Shown here one piece after another: positions 25,516-34,606 of a stretch of DNA of 64,000 bases (position 1 is the stretch's first letter; each line of letters begins with the position of its first letter). The notes beneath the pieces were generated by a model. It was not told the origin of the DNA. It searched no databases and saw only the letters and a program-made list of their open reading frames with translations. The translations under genes and the position numbers were made by a program. This stretch comes from Streptomyces sp. Z26 (GTDB lineage Bacteria; Actinomycetota; Actinomycetes; Streptomycetales; Streptomycetaceae): the NCBI RefSeq assembly GCF_003665095.1, contig NZ_RCHV01000002.1, positions 877,501-941,500 of the forward strand, in the 5' to 3' direction.

Positions 25516-27059
25516 ACGGGCGCGGACCCGTGGTGGCCACGGAGTCGGGGGCCGTGCGCGGCCTGCGTCCGGCCGACACCGCCGTGTTCCGGAACATCCC
25601 GTACGCCGCCCCTCCCACCGGTGCCGCACGCTTCGCCGCCCCGCGCCCTCACGCACGGTGGGACGGCGTACGGGACGCCACCGCGCCGGGCCCGAACGCG
25701 CCGCAGGGCACCCGCTCGCTCGGCCGGATCGACATGTCGCCCTACTTCGGCGGCGGCTGGCACCGAGGCGACGACTACCTCACCGTCGACGTGCACACCC
25801 CGGCGACGGCCGACGGCGGTTTGCCCGTCATGGTGTTCGTGCACGGGGGCGGATTCGTGTCCGGCTCGACGCGGGCACCGCTGTACGACGGCAGCGCCTT
25901 CGCCCGGGACGGCGTCGTGCTGGTGACTCTCAACTACCGCCTCGGGGCGGCCGGTTTTCTCGACGTGCGCGGGGCGCCCGCGAACCGCGGCCTGCTGGAC
26001 GTCGTCGCCGCGCTGCGCTGGGTACGCGCGAACATCGGCGCGTTCGGCGGCGACCCGGACCGCGTGACGCTGTTCGGCCAGTCGGCCGGTGCCACCCTCG
26101 TCGCCGCCGCGCTCGCCGCACCGGACGCCGCGGGGTTGTTCCGACGGGCGATCGTCCAGAGCGGCAGCGGGCTGGGCGCGTTCTCTCCGGAGCAGGCCGC
26201 CCGGGTCACGGCGGCGGTGGCGGGCGCGCTGGGAATCGCGTCCGGACGGGAGCCGCGCTTCGAGGACTTCGCGGAGCTGCCGGACGCACGCCTCGTCGAG
26301 GCGGCGGGCCAGGTGGCGGGCATCGACCTACGGACCCTGACGCACACCGACCCGCTGGCCGGGCTCAGCCCGTTCGCTCCGGTCCTCGGCACGCAGCCGG
26401 CGGAGGCCGTCGCCGTGGGGCGGGGAAACGGAGTGGATCTGCTGATCGGCACCAACTCCGAGGAGGGCAACCTCTACCTGGTGCCCTCCGGCGCGTACGC
26501 GGCCTCGACGGAGGCGGACGTCCTCACTACGGCCGCCCGGTCGCACCCGGACCCGGCGGCCCTGGTGGCGGCGTACCGCACGGCACGCCCCGGGGCCTCG
26601 CACGGGGCGCTGCGGGCCGCCGTGCTGGGCGACGCGCTGTTCGGCGCGGGGACCTGGGCGCTGGCCTCGGCTCACGCCGGCCGGCGGGGACGGAGGCGGG
26701 TCACGGAGCCACGACCGGCCGAGGCAGGTGACACGAGGGCCGGGGCGACCTTCCGCTACGAGTTCACCTGGCGGTCGCCGGCGCTCGGCGGCGCGTTGGG
26801 CGCCACGCACGGCACAGAGCTGCCGTTCGTCTTCGACGTCACGCACCTACCGGAGCTGCGGGGCGAGAACGCGCTGCTCGGGCCGGGGGAGCCTCCGCGG
26901 GAGCTGGCCGCCCGGATGCACGCCGCCTGGGTGCGGTTCGCCGCGAGCGGCAACCCGGGCTGGGCGGCGTACGACGACGACCGGCGGACGACGATGCGCA
27001 TCGGCGCGGAATGGGGTCTGGCCGACGACCCTTACGGTGCGGAACGGCGGGCGTGGTAG
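25512..27059 (+). CDS. Type B carboxylesterase/lipase
   Basis: A 515-aa alpha/beta hydrolase of the carboxylesterase type B family, with no signal peptide. Motifs: oxyanion hole VMVFVHGGGF (about residues 106-115), nucleophile Ser191 in FGQSAGA, acid residue in GTNSEEGNLY, and catalytic His in GATHGTELPF. It hydrolyses carboxylic esters; substrate unknown. GTG 25512 overlaps the stop of the MBL gene by 4 bases (GTGA), so its translation was coupled to a gene that now carries a premature stop and could be reduced. Length is normal for the family and the reading frame is intact. It is followed by a strong hairpin. Confidence 0.9.
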   Translation: MNGRGPVVATESGAVRGLRPADTAVFRNIPYAAPPTGAARFAAPRPHARWDGVRDATAPGPNAPQGTRSLGRIDMSPYFGGGWHRGDDYLTVDVHTPATADGGLPVMVFVHGGGFVSGSTRAPLYDGSAFARDGVVLVTLNYRLGAAGFLDVRGAPANRGLLDVVAALRWVRANIGAFGGDPDRVTLFGQSAGATLVAAALAAPDAAGLFRRAIVQSGSGLGAFSPEQAARVTAAVAGALGIASGREPRFEDFAELPDARLVEAAGQVAGIDLRTLTHTDPLAGLSPFAPVLGTQPAEAVAVGRGNGVDLLIGTNSEEGNLYLVPSGAYAASTEADVLTTAARSHPDPAALVAAYRTARPGASHGALRAAVLGDALFGAGTWALASAHAGRRGRRRVTEPRPAEAGDTRAGATFRYEFTWRSPALGGALGATHGTELPFVFDVTHLPELRGENALLGPGEPPRELAARMHAAWVRFAASGNPGWAAYDDDRRTTMRIGAEWGLADDPYGAERRAW

Positions 27060-27106
27060 CGCTGACCGAGCCTTCGGGGCGGCGGGGCTGAGAGGGGTGA
27101 CGGACC

Positions 27107-27155
27107 CGGGTCTCGCCGCCGACCTGCCGATGCGGTGCGTCGGCGGCGAGACCCG
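27107..27155 (+). terminator. Terminator of the MBL-carboxylesterase operon
   Basis: A perfect 17-bp stem (27107-27123 with 27139-27155) with a 15-base loop starts 48 bases after the carboxylesterase stop. Confidence 0.75.
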
Positions 27156-27178
27156 TCTCCTCGTTGGACGACTGCCGT

Positions 27179-27211
27179 ACTTCAGTGGCTGAGTGGCACT
27201 TCAGTGGCTGA
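27179..27211. repeat. Two direct copies of ACTTCAGTGGCTGA
   Basis: The 14-base word occurs at 27179-27192 and 27198-27211 (19-base period). It is AT-richer than its surroundings and lies between the terminator and the SRPBCC gene. The rest of 27212-27417 shows no gene. Confidence 0.7.
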
Positions 27212-27417
27212 TCGGGCACAGCGCTCGGTGCTCCGGATGTCCGTGGGCGGGACGGGAACACCGGAACGCAGACGTCCGGTGCGCCGGCGCGGGGCCGGCC
27301 GGCCCGTGGGGCGCCTGACCGTGATGGTCACTGACCTCGGCGCTCCGCGAACCTGGTTACTGCGGGTGTTGCTCGGTACTACCTGTACTACCTGGAGATT
27401 TGCGACCCGAACAGGCG

Positions 27418-27909
27418 TCAGCCCAGCTTGGGCGCGAGCTCCGCGAGGCGGTCGATCTGCTCGATGAGGGCCTTCGGCATGCCGTACTCGATGGCGCCGT
27501 CGAGAGCCTCGGCCGAAACGACCTGGATCTCGTACTTCAGCGTGGTCTTGCCGCCGTTGTCCACCAGGATGATGGTCTCCGTGGCCTCGTTGCTCTGGGG
27601 GTCGCTGGAGGAGACGGACGTGCGAACGATCTTCTCGTTCTCCACGATCTCCTTGAACTCACCGCTCAGCACGACGTCGCTGCCCTGCTCGGCGGCGGGG
27701 GTGACGGACCACTTGCCGCCGACCTTCACGTCGTTCTCGCCGACCTTGGCCGTCGTGTTGCGCGGGCCCATCCAGGACGGGATGTGCTCGGCGGACGTGA
27801 GCGCCGCCCAGACAGCGGAGCGGGGCGCGTCGATCGGACGCTCCAGCTTCAGCTGGGTCCCCTCGGCGGTCAGGGTGGTGGTGTCGTCGCCGAGGTTACG
27901 TATCGTCAT
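27418..27909 (-). CDS. SRPBCC (START/AHSA1-like) family protein
   Basis: A 163-aa protein of the SRPBCC ligand-binding fold. The opening strand and helix are KLERPIDAPRSAVWAALTSAEHIPSWMG, the usual AHSA1-like pattern. The middle has VKVGGKWSV and GEFKEIVENEKIV, and the C-terminal long helix (GMPKALIEQIDRLAELAP) closes the hydrophobic pocket. Members bind hydrophobic ligands or act as co-chaperones or polyketide aromatases; nothing here fixes a role. ATG 27909 is chosen because GAAGGAG lies 9 bases upstream. Codon usage is less GC-extreme than in neighbouring genes, which may mean recent acquisition or high expression. Confidence 0.85.
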   Translation of the reverse strand: MTIRNLGDDTTTLTAEGTQLKLERPIDAPRSAVWAALTSAEHIPSWMGPRNTTAKVGENDVKVGGKWSVTPAAEQGSDVVLSGEFKEIVENEKIVRTSVSSSDPQSNEATETIILVDNGGKTTLKYEIQVVSAEALDGAIEYGMPKALIEQIDRLAELAPKLG

Positions 27910-27990
27910 CGGTACTTGCTCCTTCAGAATTGTTTGGTCCGACGGGACGGACCCAGTCTTACCAGCAAATCCAAGGTCATCCACTAGATG

Positions 27991-28716
27991 TCAGACTCTC
28001 GGCCGTCGAACCTTGACCGTGTTGTCCGTACGCGTACCGGTCTGCCCGTCGGGACTCGGCTGAATTCGTTCGTAGTTCTCGCAGCGGAGCACCTCCCAGA
28101 CCCCTTCCGGGAGTTCGAGTCCCGCGAGCACCTCCTCCGGCGCGGGGAAGCGGATGCCGGGCCGCGGGTCGGGGTCCCAGGAGGGCCGGCCGGAGTGCCC
28201 GACGACGAGCAGCACCCCGCCGGGCGCGACGGCCGTGACCGCGGAACGCAGGATGCGGGCGCCCGGCATGTCGTCGTAGCTGTGCAGGAAGTGCGCCGAG
28301 ACGAGGTCGAACTCGCCCTCCGGGAAGGTCTGTCCGAGGTCGTGCCGCTGCCAGTCCAGCCGCTCCGCCGGTACGCCCGCCTCGGCCGCGTGCCGGGCGG
28401 CGCGTTCGAGGGCGACCGACGAGAAGTCGGCGGCGGTCACGTGCCAGCCGCGCCGGGCCAGCCAGATGGCGTCGCCGCCCTCGCCGCACCCGAGGTCGAG
28501 GGCGCGGCCGGGAGCCAGGTCGGCGGTCTCCCGGACGAGCGCGGTGTTCGGTTCGCCGCTCCAGACGCGGTCGCTGTCGCGGTAGCGGGTGTCCCACTGC
28601 TCGGCGTTCGTGAGGCCGTGGTGCCCGCGACCGCCATCGTGTCCCCGATCGCCGTCGTGCCCCCGACTCCCCTGCGCGGCCCGCCCGTCGTCCCGTGGTT
28701 CCCGCTGTCCGTCCAT
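27991..28716 (-). CDS. Class I SAM-dependent methyltransferase
   Basis: A 241-aa methyltransferase. After a poorly conserved Arg/Gly/His-rich start (tandem RGHDGDRGHDGGRGHHG), the Rossmann-like fold begins with NAEQWDTRYRDSDRVWSGEPN. This resembles TehB-like tellurite/thiopurine methyltransferases. Motif I is ALDLGCGEGGDAIWLARRG, motif II VTAADFS, and post-I LDWQRHDL with FDLVSAHFLH. Substrate unknown. ATG 28716 is used (AGGGGCAGG upstream); an upstream ATG at 28842 is less likely. The gene lies 81 bases upstream of the SRPBCC start on the same strand and is divergent from tldD. Confidence 0.85.
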   Translation of the reverse strand: MDGQREPRDDGRAAQGSRGHDGDRGHDGGRGHHGLTNAEQWDTRYRDSDRVWSGEPNTALVRETADLAPGRALDLGCGEGGDAIWLARRGWHVTAADFSSVALERAARHAAEAGVPAERLDWQRHDLGQTFPEGEFDLVSAHFLHSYDDMPGARILRSAVTAVAPGGVLLVVGHSGRPSWDPDPRPGIRFPAPEEVLAGLELPEGVWEVLRCENYERIQPSPDGQTGTRTDNTVKVRRPRV

Positions 28717-28959
28717 CGTCCTGCCCCTGTCGCCTGCGGATACGTGACGCCGCGCCGTACGTGCCGACTGCCCGTACGGCCCGGTCCGATCCATCGTCGG
28801 GCGGCCCGGACGGTGCGACAAACCCCGTTGCCGTACCGGCAAAACGCGGGCCGGGGAAACCCTCGGCCGGGGTGCGGGCCGTGTGGAATCATCCGAGGCC
28901 GGGCCGTCACCGCAGCAGCGTCACGACAGGGGCCTGGCCGTCACGACAGGGAGGCGCCC

Positions 28960-30543
28960 ATGGCGCAGACGCAGGGGCATCCGCAGGGCCGTCCGCAGGC
29001 GCACGGGCCGACTCCGCCGCACGCGCACGAGGTCGATCCGGCGTTCCTCGCCCTCCCGTTGCGCGCGCTCGCGGACGCCGCCCTCGCGCGCGCCAAGGCC
29101 CTCGGCGCGGAGCACGCCGACTTCCGGCTGGAGCGCGTGCGCGGCGCCACCTGGCGCCTGCGGGACGCCCGTACGGGCGGCGGCTCGGACACCACCGACG
29201 CGGGTTACGCCGTACGCGTCGTGCACCGCGGCGCCTGGGGCTTCGCCTCCGGCGTCGACCTCACGATGGACGCGGCGGCGCGGGTCGCGACCCGGGCCGT
29301 GGAGATGGCGAAGCTGTCGGCGCGGGTGATCGCGGCCGCGCGGTCGGACGAGCGGGTGGAGCTGGCCGACGAGCCGTCGCACGGTGAACGGACGTGGGTG
29401 TCGTCGTACGAGGTGGACCCGTTCGACGTGCCGGACGCGGAGAAGACGGGGCTGCTGGCGGAGTGGAGCGCGCGGCTGCTGCGCGCCGACGGGGTCAGCC
29501 ACGTGGACGCGACGCTGATGACCGTGCGGGAGAACAAGTTCTACGCCGACACCTCCGGCACCGTCACCACCCAGCAGCGCGTCCGCGTCCACCCGCAGCT
29601 CACCGCCGTGTCGGTGGCCGACGACGGCGCCTTCGACTCGATGCGCACGCTCGCGCCGCCGGTCGGCCGCGGCTGGGAGTACCTGCGGGGCACGGGCTGG
29701 GACTGGGACGCCGAACTGGCGGCGATCCCCGGCCATCTCGCGGAGAAGATGCGGGCGCCGAGCGTCGAACCGGGCACGTACGACCTCGTGGTGGAGCCTT
29801 CGAATCTATGGCTGACGATCCACGAGTCCGTCGGCCACGCGACCGAACTGGACCGCGCGCTGGGCTACGAGGCGGCGTACGCGGGCACCTCGTTCGCCAC
29901 CTTCGACCGGCTCGGCACGCTCCGCTACGGCTCGGAGCTGATGAACGTCACCGGTGACCGCACCACCGAACACGGCCTGGCCACCGTCGGGTTCGACGAC
30001 GAGGGCGTCGAGGCCCAGTCCTGGGACCTCGTACGCAACGGCACCCTCGTCGGCTACCAGCTCGACCGGCGCATCGCGAAGCTCACCGGTCTCGGCCGCT
30101 CCAACGGCTGCGCCTACGCGGACTCCCCCGGCCACGTCCCGGTGCAGCGGATGGCGAACGTGTCGCTGCTGCCCGCACCGGAGGGCGACCCGTCCGTCGA
30201 CGACCTGATCGGCGGGGTGGAGGACGGCGTGTACGTGGTGGGCGACCGGTCCTGGTCGATCGACATGCAGCGCCACAACTTCCAGTTCACCGCCCAGCGC
30301 TTCCACCGGATCAGGAACGGGAAGCTCGCCGGACAGCTCCGCGACGTCGCGTACCAGGCCACCACCACCGATTTCTGGGGCTCCATGGACGCCGTGGGCG
30401 GCCCCGGGACGTACGTGCTCGGCGGCGCGTTCAACTGCGGCAAGGCGCAGCCCGGCCAGGTCGCCGCCGTCTCGCACGGCTGCCCCGCGGCGCGCTTCCG
30501 CGGCGTGAACATCCTCAACACCACCCAGGAGGCCGGGCGATGA
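28960..30543 (+). CDS. tldD: TldD metalloprotease subunit
   Basis: A 527-aa subunit of the TldD/TldE heterodimeric protease. The zinc site is the HExxxH variant in LTIHESVGHATELD (about residues 288-301). C-terminal elements such as NGCAYADSPGHVPVQRMAN and GAFNCGKAQPGQVAAVSHGCPAARF are typical. In E. coli the complex cleaves unfolded peptides and matures microcin B17 and the CcdA antitoxin. ATG 28960 has GGAGGC 4 bases upstream. An N-terminal His/Pro/Gly-rich extension (residues 2-28) is additional to the E. coli protein. Its stop overlaps the tldE start (ATGA), so both subunits are made together. Start and fold are well supported. Confidence 0.95.
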   Translation: MAQTQGHPQGRPQAHGPTPPHAHEVDPAFLALPLRALADAALARAKALGAEHADFRLERVRGATWRLRDARTGGGSDTTDAGYAVRVVHRGAWGFASGVDLTMDAAARVATRAVEMAKLSARVIAAARSDERVELADEPSHGERTWVSSYEVDPFDVPDAEKTGLLAEWSARLLRADGVSHVDATLMTVRENKFYADTSGTVTTQQRVRVHPQLTAVSVADDGAFDSMRTLAPPVGRGWEYLRGTGWDWDAELAAIPGHLAEKMRAPSVEPGTYDLVVEPSNLWLTIHESVGHATELDRALGYEAAYAGTSFATFDRLGTLRYGSELMNVTGDRTTEHGLATVGFDDEGVEAQSWDLVRNGTLVGYQLDRRIAKLTGLGRSNGCAYADSPGHVPVQRMANVSLLPAPEGDPSVDDLIGGVEDGVYVVGDRSWSIDMQRHNFQFTAQRFHRIRNGKLAGQLRDVAYQATTTDFWGSMDAVGGPGTYVLGGAFNCGKAQPGQVAAVSHGCPAARFRGVNILNTTQEAGR

Positions 30544-31922
30544 GCGAGCCGCACGAGATCGTCGAACGGGCGCTGGAGCTGTCCCGCGCGGACGGCTGCG
30601 TGGTGATCGCGCAGGAGCGGTCGACGGCGAACCTGCGGTGGGCGGCCAACGCCCTGACCACGAACGGCGTCACGCAGGGCCGGTCCCTGACGGTCGTCGC
30701 CACGGTCGCGGGTCGGGAGGGCACCGCGTCGGGCGTGGTGTCGCGGTCGGCGGTCACGGCGGACGAACTGGAGCCGCTGGTACGGGCGGCGGAGGAGGCG
30801 GCGCGTACGGGCGGACCGGCCGAGGACGCGCGGCCGCTGGTGTCGGGCGTACCGGAGTCGGCGGAGTTCGCGGCGGCACCGGCGGGGACGTCGCCGGAGG
30901 TGTACGCGTCGTTCGCGCCCGCCCTCGGGGAGTGCTTCGCGCGGGCGGGCGCGGAGGGGCGGGAGCTGTTCGGCTTCGCGCACCACGAGGTGGTCTCCAC
31001 GTACCTCGGCACGTCCACCGGGCTGCGGCTGCGGCACGACCAGCCGACCGGCACGGTCGAGCTGAACGCCAAGTCGGAGGGGCGTACGCGGTCCGCGTGG
31101 GCCGGGCGCCACACGCGGGACTTCACCGACGTCGACCCGGCCGCGCTGGACGCGGAGCTGACCCGCCGCCTCGGCTGGGCCGCCCGGCAGGTGGAGCTGC
31201 CCGCCGGGCGGTACGAGACGCTGCTGCCGCCGACGGCCGTCGCGGACCTGCTGATCTACCAGTTGTGGTCGTCGGGGGCGCGGGACGCGGCGGAGGGCCG
31301 CACGGTCTTCAGCCGCCCCGGCGGGCGTACGCGCGTGGGCGAGCGGCTGTCCGGGCTGCCGCTGACGCTGCGCAGCGACCCGTCGGCGCCGGGGCTGGAG
31401 TGCGCGCCGTTCGTGGTGGCGCACGAGTCGGGGGACGACGCGTCCGTCTTCGACAACGGGCTGCCGCTGACGGCCACCGACTGGGTGCGCGACGGCGAAC
31501 TGGCGCACCTGCCCACGACCCGGCACAGCGCGGAGCTGACCGGCCTGCCGGTGGCGCCGACGGTGGACAACCTGGTGCTGGACGGCGGCGGCACCGCTTC
31601 GCTGGACGAGATGGTCGCGGGCACCCGGCGCGGGCTGCTGCTGACCTGCCTCTGGTACATCCGCGAGGTCGACCCGGCGACGCTGCTGCTGACGGGGCTG
31701 ACCCGGGACGGCGTCTACCTGGTGGAGGACGGCGAGGTGACGGGCGCCGTGAACAACTTCCGCTTCAACGAGTCGCCCGTCGACCTCCTCGGCCGCGTCA
31801 CGGAGGCCGGGCGGAGCGAGCGGACGCTGCCGCGCGAGTGGTCCGACTGGTTCACGCGCGCCTCGATGCCCGCGCTGCGGGTGCCGGACTTCAACATGAG
31901 CTCGGTCAGCCCGGGGGTCTGA
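30540..31922 (+). CDS. tldE: TldE/PmbA protease subunit
   Basis: A 460-aa partner of TldD. It shares the TldD/PmbA fold but lacks the HExxxH motif, as expected for the non-catalytic subunit that forms the active-site tunnel. Typical segments are IAQERSTANLRWAANALTTN near the N-terminus, EVVSTYLGTSTGLRLRHDQPTG in the middle, and DNLVLDGGGTASLDEM with VYLVEDGEVTGAVNNFRFNES near the end. The 4-base ATGA overlap with tldD shows tight translational coupling. No RiPP precursor or obvious peptide substrate gene is adjacent, so the physiological substrate is unknown. Confidence 0.94.
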   Translation: MSEPHEIVERALELSRADGCVVIAQERSTANLRWAANALTTNGVTQGRSLTVVATVAGREGTASGVVSRSAVTADELEPLVRAAEEAARTGGPAEDARPLVSGVPESAEFAAAPAGTSPEVYASFAPALGECFARAGAEGRELFGFAHHEVVSTYLGTSTGLRLRHDQPTGTVELNAKSEGRTRSAWAGRHTRDFTDVDPAALDAELTRRLGWAARQVELPAGRYETLLPPTAVADLLIYQLWSSGARDAAEGRTVFSRPGGRTRVGERLSGLPLTLRSDPSAPGLECAPFVVAHESGDDASVFDNGLPLTATDWVRDGELAHLPTTRHSAELTGLPVAPTVDNLVLDGGGTASLDEMVAGTRRGLLLTCLWYIREVDPATLLLTGLTRDGVYLVEDGEVTGAVNNFRFNESPVDLLGRVTEAGRSERTLPREWSDWFTRASMPALRVPDFNMSSVSPGV

Positions 31923-32042
31923 CGGCGGCGTACGGCCGTACGGGCGGCCCCCTGCGGGCGCGTACGGCCACGGCTGGGTCCCCGTGGCGCCGGGGGCGCG
32001 TACGGGCCGGGAGCGGCGCGCGTACGGCCGCGGGGGCGCACG

Positions 32043-32085
32043 CGCGCGGGGCGGCACCGGATGTCCTCCGGCACCGCCCCGCGCG
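32043..32085 (-). terminator. Terminator of the GlsB/YeaQ-type gene
   Basis: CGCGCGGGGCGG (32043-32054) pairs with CCGCCCCGCGCG (32074-32085), with a further CCGG pairing inside after two mismatches. It starts 8 bases past the stop codon and could also stop readthrough from tldE. Confidence 0.7.
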
Positions 32086-32093
32086 GGGGCCGC

Positions 32094-32381
32094 TCAGGTC
32101 CCGCGGGTCGCGCGTTTGCCCTTTCCCTTGACCATCGCCCACAGGGGCGTGCCGATGCCGACCACCACCACCGCGCCCACCAGTTGCAGCACGTGCCGCA
32201 TCCAGTCGATGCCCTTGGTGTCGTCGACGCCCACCCAGCCCGCCACGGCGTTGCCCAGGACACTGCCCAGGATGCCGAAGATCGCGGTCAGCCAGATCGG
32301 GATGTCCTGTTTGCCCGGCAGGATGGCCCGGGCGAGGACGCCCAGCACCAGACCGACCAGGATCGCCCACAACCAGTTCAT
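32094..32381 (-). CDS. GlsB/YeaQ/YmgE family stress membrane protein
   Basis: A 95-aa protein with three predicted membrane helices: WLWAILVGLVLGVLARAILPG, WLTAIFGILGSVLGNAVAG and HVLQLVGAVVVVGIGTPLW. The G-rich helices and RAILPGKQDIPIW loop mark the transglycosylase-associated/YeaQ family, small inner-membrane proteins induced by stress in several bacteria. The C-terminus is basic (KGKGKRATRG) and cytoplasmic. CGGAGG lies 8 bases before the ATG at 32381. It is monocistronic and convergent with tldE. Confidence 0.9.
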   Translation of the reverse strand: MNWLWAILVGLVLGVLARAILPGKQDIPIWLTAIFGILGSVLGNAVAGWVGVDDTKGIDWMRHVLQLVGAVVVVGIGTPLWAMVKGKGKRATRGT

Positions 32382-32618
32382 GTCTCGCCTCCGAGTTCCG
32401 GTGGGCCTCGCGCGCACCCACGGTGTACGTGCGCGTCCCTCGCCAGTGTCGTACGAACGGGCCTACGTCGCATGGTGGAGACGCGCCTACGCCGTGGGGC
32501 GCAGCTGTGTCACGCCCTCGTGGGGTCCGACCCGCTGGCCGCCGGGACGTTCCGGCGGCGTACCGTGGAGGGGTCCGGCGACGTCCTGTGACCGGCGCGG
32601 CAGCGGGTGGTGGAAGCG

Positions 32619-33029
32619 ATGCGGAAGCAGCGGGAACCGGAGGTCTTCCGGATCACCGGAGCACGCCAGGGGCTGGCGGACGACGTCCGCGCCCGGCAGC
32701 GCCGTTACGTCGTCTCCATGCTGGTCCGCACCGCCGCCGTCCTCGCGACGGTCCTGCTGTGGAACGTGCAGCGCCCGCTGGCCGTGGTGACGTTGGTGCT
32801 CGGCGCGGGTCTGCCGTACGTCGCGGTGGTGATCGCCAACGCGGGCCGGGAGAACGCCCCTTCGCTCCCGTCGACGTACGTACCCGCTCCCGTACGCCCG
32901 GCGCTGGACGGCGTCCGGCACCAAGCGGAACCGGAGCGGGAGGAGCCCCTGCGGGGGCGGACCGACGGCCCGCGACACGCGGACGGGCCCGGGGAGCGGC
33001 CCAACACCCCTCCGGACGAACGACGTTGA
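32619..33029 (+). CDS. DUF3099 membrane protein
   Basis: A 136-aa protein with the DUF3099 signature VFRITGARQGLADDVRARQRRY, followed by two hydrophobic helices (VSMLVRTAAVLATVLLW; LAVVTLVLGAGLPYVAVVIANAG). A charged, proline-rich cytoplasmic tail of about 55 residues follows. This small actinobacterial membrane family has no known role. ATG 32619 is chosen over the GTG at 32607 since TGGAAG is nearby and the conserved block begins shortly after. It is divergent from the GlsB-like gene across about 240 bases. Confidence 0.85.
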   Translation: MRKQREPEVFRITGARQGLADDVRARQRRYVVSMLVRTAAVLATVLLWNVQRPLAVVTLVLGAGLPYVAVVIANAGRENAPSLPSTYVPAPVRPALDGVRHQAEPEREEPLRGRTDGPRHADGPGERPNTPPDERR

Positions 33030-33213
33030 GCTGGGGCTGAGCAGAAAGCTCAGGAAAAGCTCAGAGTAATAGTGCAGTTCCGGTGCACCGCGCCGGGTCT
33101 CGCGTGCCATACTTCTGGGGCGCTCCGCATCCCCCGTCGGAGCGACGGACCGACGCCGGGCGGCTCCCCCCGTGGCTGCCCGGCGTCGCCATGTGCACGG
33201 GCGCGGGTGTTGG

Positions 33214-33453
33214 ATGGGTGACGTGATCCCCTCAGCAGACCCCGACTCCCCGATCTGTTCCGCCAAGGGCTGCCGTGCGCCCGCCCGCTGGGTCCTCGCC
33301 TGGAACAACCCCAAGCTGCACACGCCGGACCGGCGCAAGACATGGGTGGCGTGCGACGAGCACCGCGAGCACCTGTCGTCGTTCCTCGGGATGCGCGGCT
33401 TCCTCAAGGACGTGGTGCCGCTCGCCGAGTGGGAGCAGGGGGAAGACGGCTGA
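33214..33453 (+). CDS. Small conserved protein with Cys/His ligand pattern
   Basis: A 79-aa soluble protein. It has an ICSAKGCRAPA motif, a central WVLAWNNPKLHTPDRRKTW block and a CDEHREHLSSFL motif. The Cys-x4-Cys ... Cys-x2-His-x2-His arrangement suggests a single zinc site. Conserved in Streptomyces by my recollection, without an assigned function. ATG 33214 is used, but the ribosome binding site is weak, so the start could lie a few codons downstream at a GTG. It is convergent with moaA. Confidence 0.7.
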   Translation: MGDVIPSADPDSPICSAKGCRAPARWVLAWNNPKLHTPDRRKTWVACDEHREHLSSFLGMRGFLKDVVPLAEWEQGEDG

Positions 33454-33558
33454 ACGGGGGCGGCGGTACGGCCGGGCGGGCCCGACGGGGACCGCCGCCG
33501 CACTCCCGCCGCTCCCCCGCCGCTCCTCCGGCGCCGAGCGGCTCCGACCGGCGCCGGC

Positions 33559-34548
33559 TCAGCCGCCGATGGCCGACATGGGCCGGTCCGGCTGGACGAA
33601 CGACGGGTCGTCGATGCCCGCCCCCGCCTTCTTGCCCCACATGGCGACCTCCCAGCGGCGCGCCAGCTCGGCGTCGCTCGCACCGTCCCGCAGGGCGCCG
33701 CGCAGGTCGGACTCCTCGCGGGCGAAGAGGCAGGTGCGCACCTGCCCGTCGGCCGTGAGCCGGGTGCGGTCGCAGGCGCCGCAGAACGGGCGCGTGACGG
33801 ACGCGATGACGCCGACACGGTGCGGACCGCCGTCCACGACCCAGCGCTCGGCGGGCGACGAGCCGCGCTCGTCCTCGCCCTCGGGGGTGAGCGTGAAGCG
33901 GGTGCGCAGGGACTCCAGGATGTCACCGGCGGTGATCATGCCGTCGCGCTGCCAGCCGTGCTGGGCGTCCAGCGGCATCTGCTCGATGAAGCGCAGCTCG
34001 TACTCGTGCTCCATGGCCCAGGCGAGCAGGTCGGGCGCCTCGTCGTCGTTGAGCCCCGGCATCAGCACCGAGTTGACCTTGACGGGGGTCAGCCCGGCGG
34101 CGCGGGCCGCGGCCATGCCGCGCAGCACGTCGGCGTGGCGCTTGCGGCGGGTCATCCGCTGGAACACCTCGGGGCGCAGGGTGTCGAGCGAGACGTTGAC
34201 ACGGTCGAGCCCGGCGGCGTGCAGCGCCTCCGCCGTACGCTCCAGGCCGATGCCGTTCGTCGTGAGGGATATCCGGGGGCGCGGCTCCAGCGCCGCGCAG
34301 CGCTCGACGATGCCGACCAGGCCGGGCCGGAGCAGCGGCTCACCGCCGGTGAAGCGCACCTCCTCGACGCCGAGCCGGGTCACGGCGACGTGGACGAGCC
34401 GGACGATCTCGTCGTCCGTGAGCAGGTCCGGCTTGGCGAGCCACTGGAGGCCCTCCTCCGGCATGCAGTACGTGCAGCGCAGGTTGCAACGGTCGGTGAG
34501 CGACACGCGCAGATCGGTGGCGACGCGGCCGTAGGTGTCGAGCAGCAT
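33559..34548 (-). CDS. moaA: GTP 3',8-cyclase MoaA
   Basis: A 329-aa radical-SAM enzyme for the first step of molybdenum cofactor synthesis (GTP to 3',8-cyclo-GTP). The N-terminal [4Fe-4S] cluster motif is C-x3-C-x2-C at residues 21-28 (DRCNLRCTYCMP), with FTGGEPLLRPG for SAM binding. The C-terminal cluster has FCGACDRTRLT and RTCLF, and the protein ends in the essential GG tail (SAIGG). ATG 34548 has GAAGG 9 bases upstream. The gene is monocistronic here. A perfect 19-bp palindrome lies 59-77 bases upstream and probably controls it. Confidence 0.97.
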   Translation of the reverse strand: MLLDTYGRVATDLRVSLTDRCNLRCTYCMPEEGLQWLAKPDLLTDDEIVRLVHVAVTRLGVEEVRFTGGEPLLRPGLVGIVERCAALEPRPRISLTTNGIGLERTAEALHAAGLDRVNVSLDTLRPEVFQRMTRRKRHADVLRGMAAARAAGLTPVKVNSVLMPGLNDDEAPDLLAWAMEHEYELRFIEQMPLDAQHGWQRDGMITAGDILESLRTRFTLTPEGEDERGSSPAERWVVDGGPHRVGVIASVTRPFCGACDRTRLTADGQVRTCLFAREESDLRGALRDGASDAELARRWEVAMWGKKAGAGIDDPSFVQPDRPMSAIGG

Positions 34549-34606
34549 GCTGGCGGCCTTCCCACGATTGCCTCAAGTCCTTTGAAGCGTACGGGACCGC
34601 ACCGAC

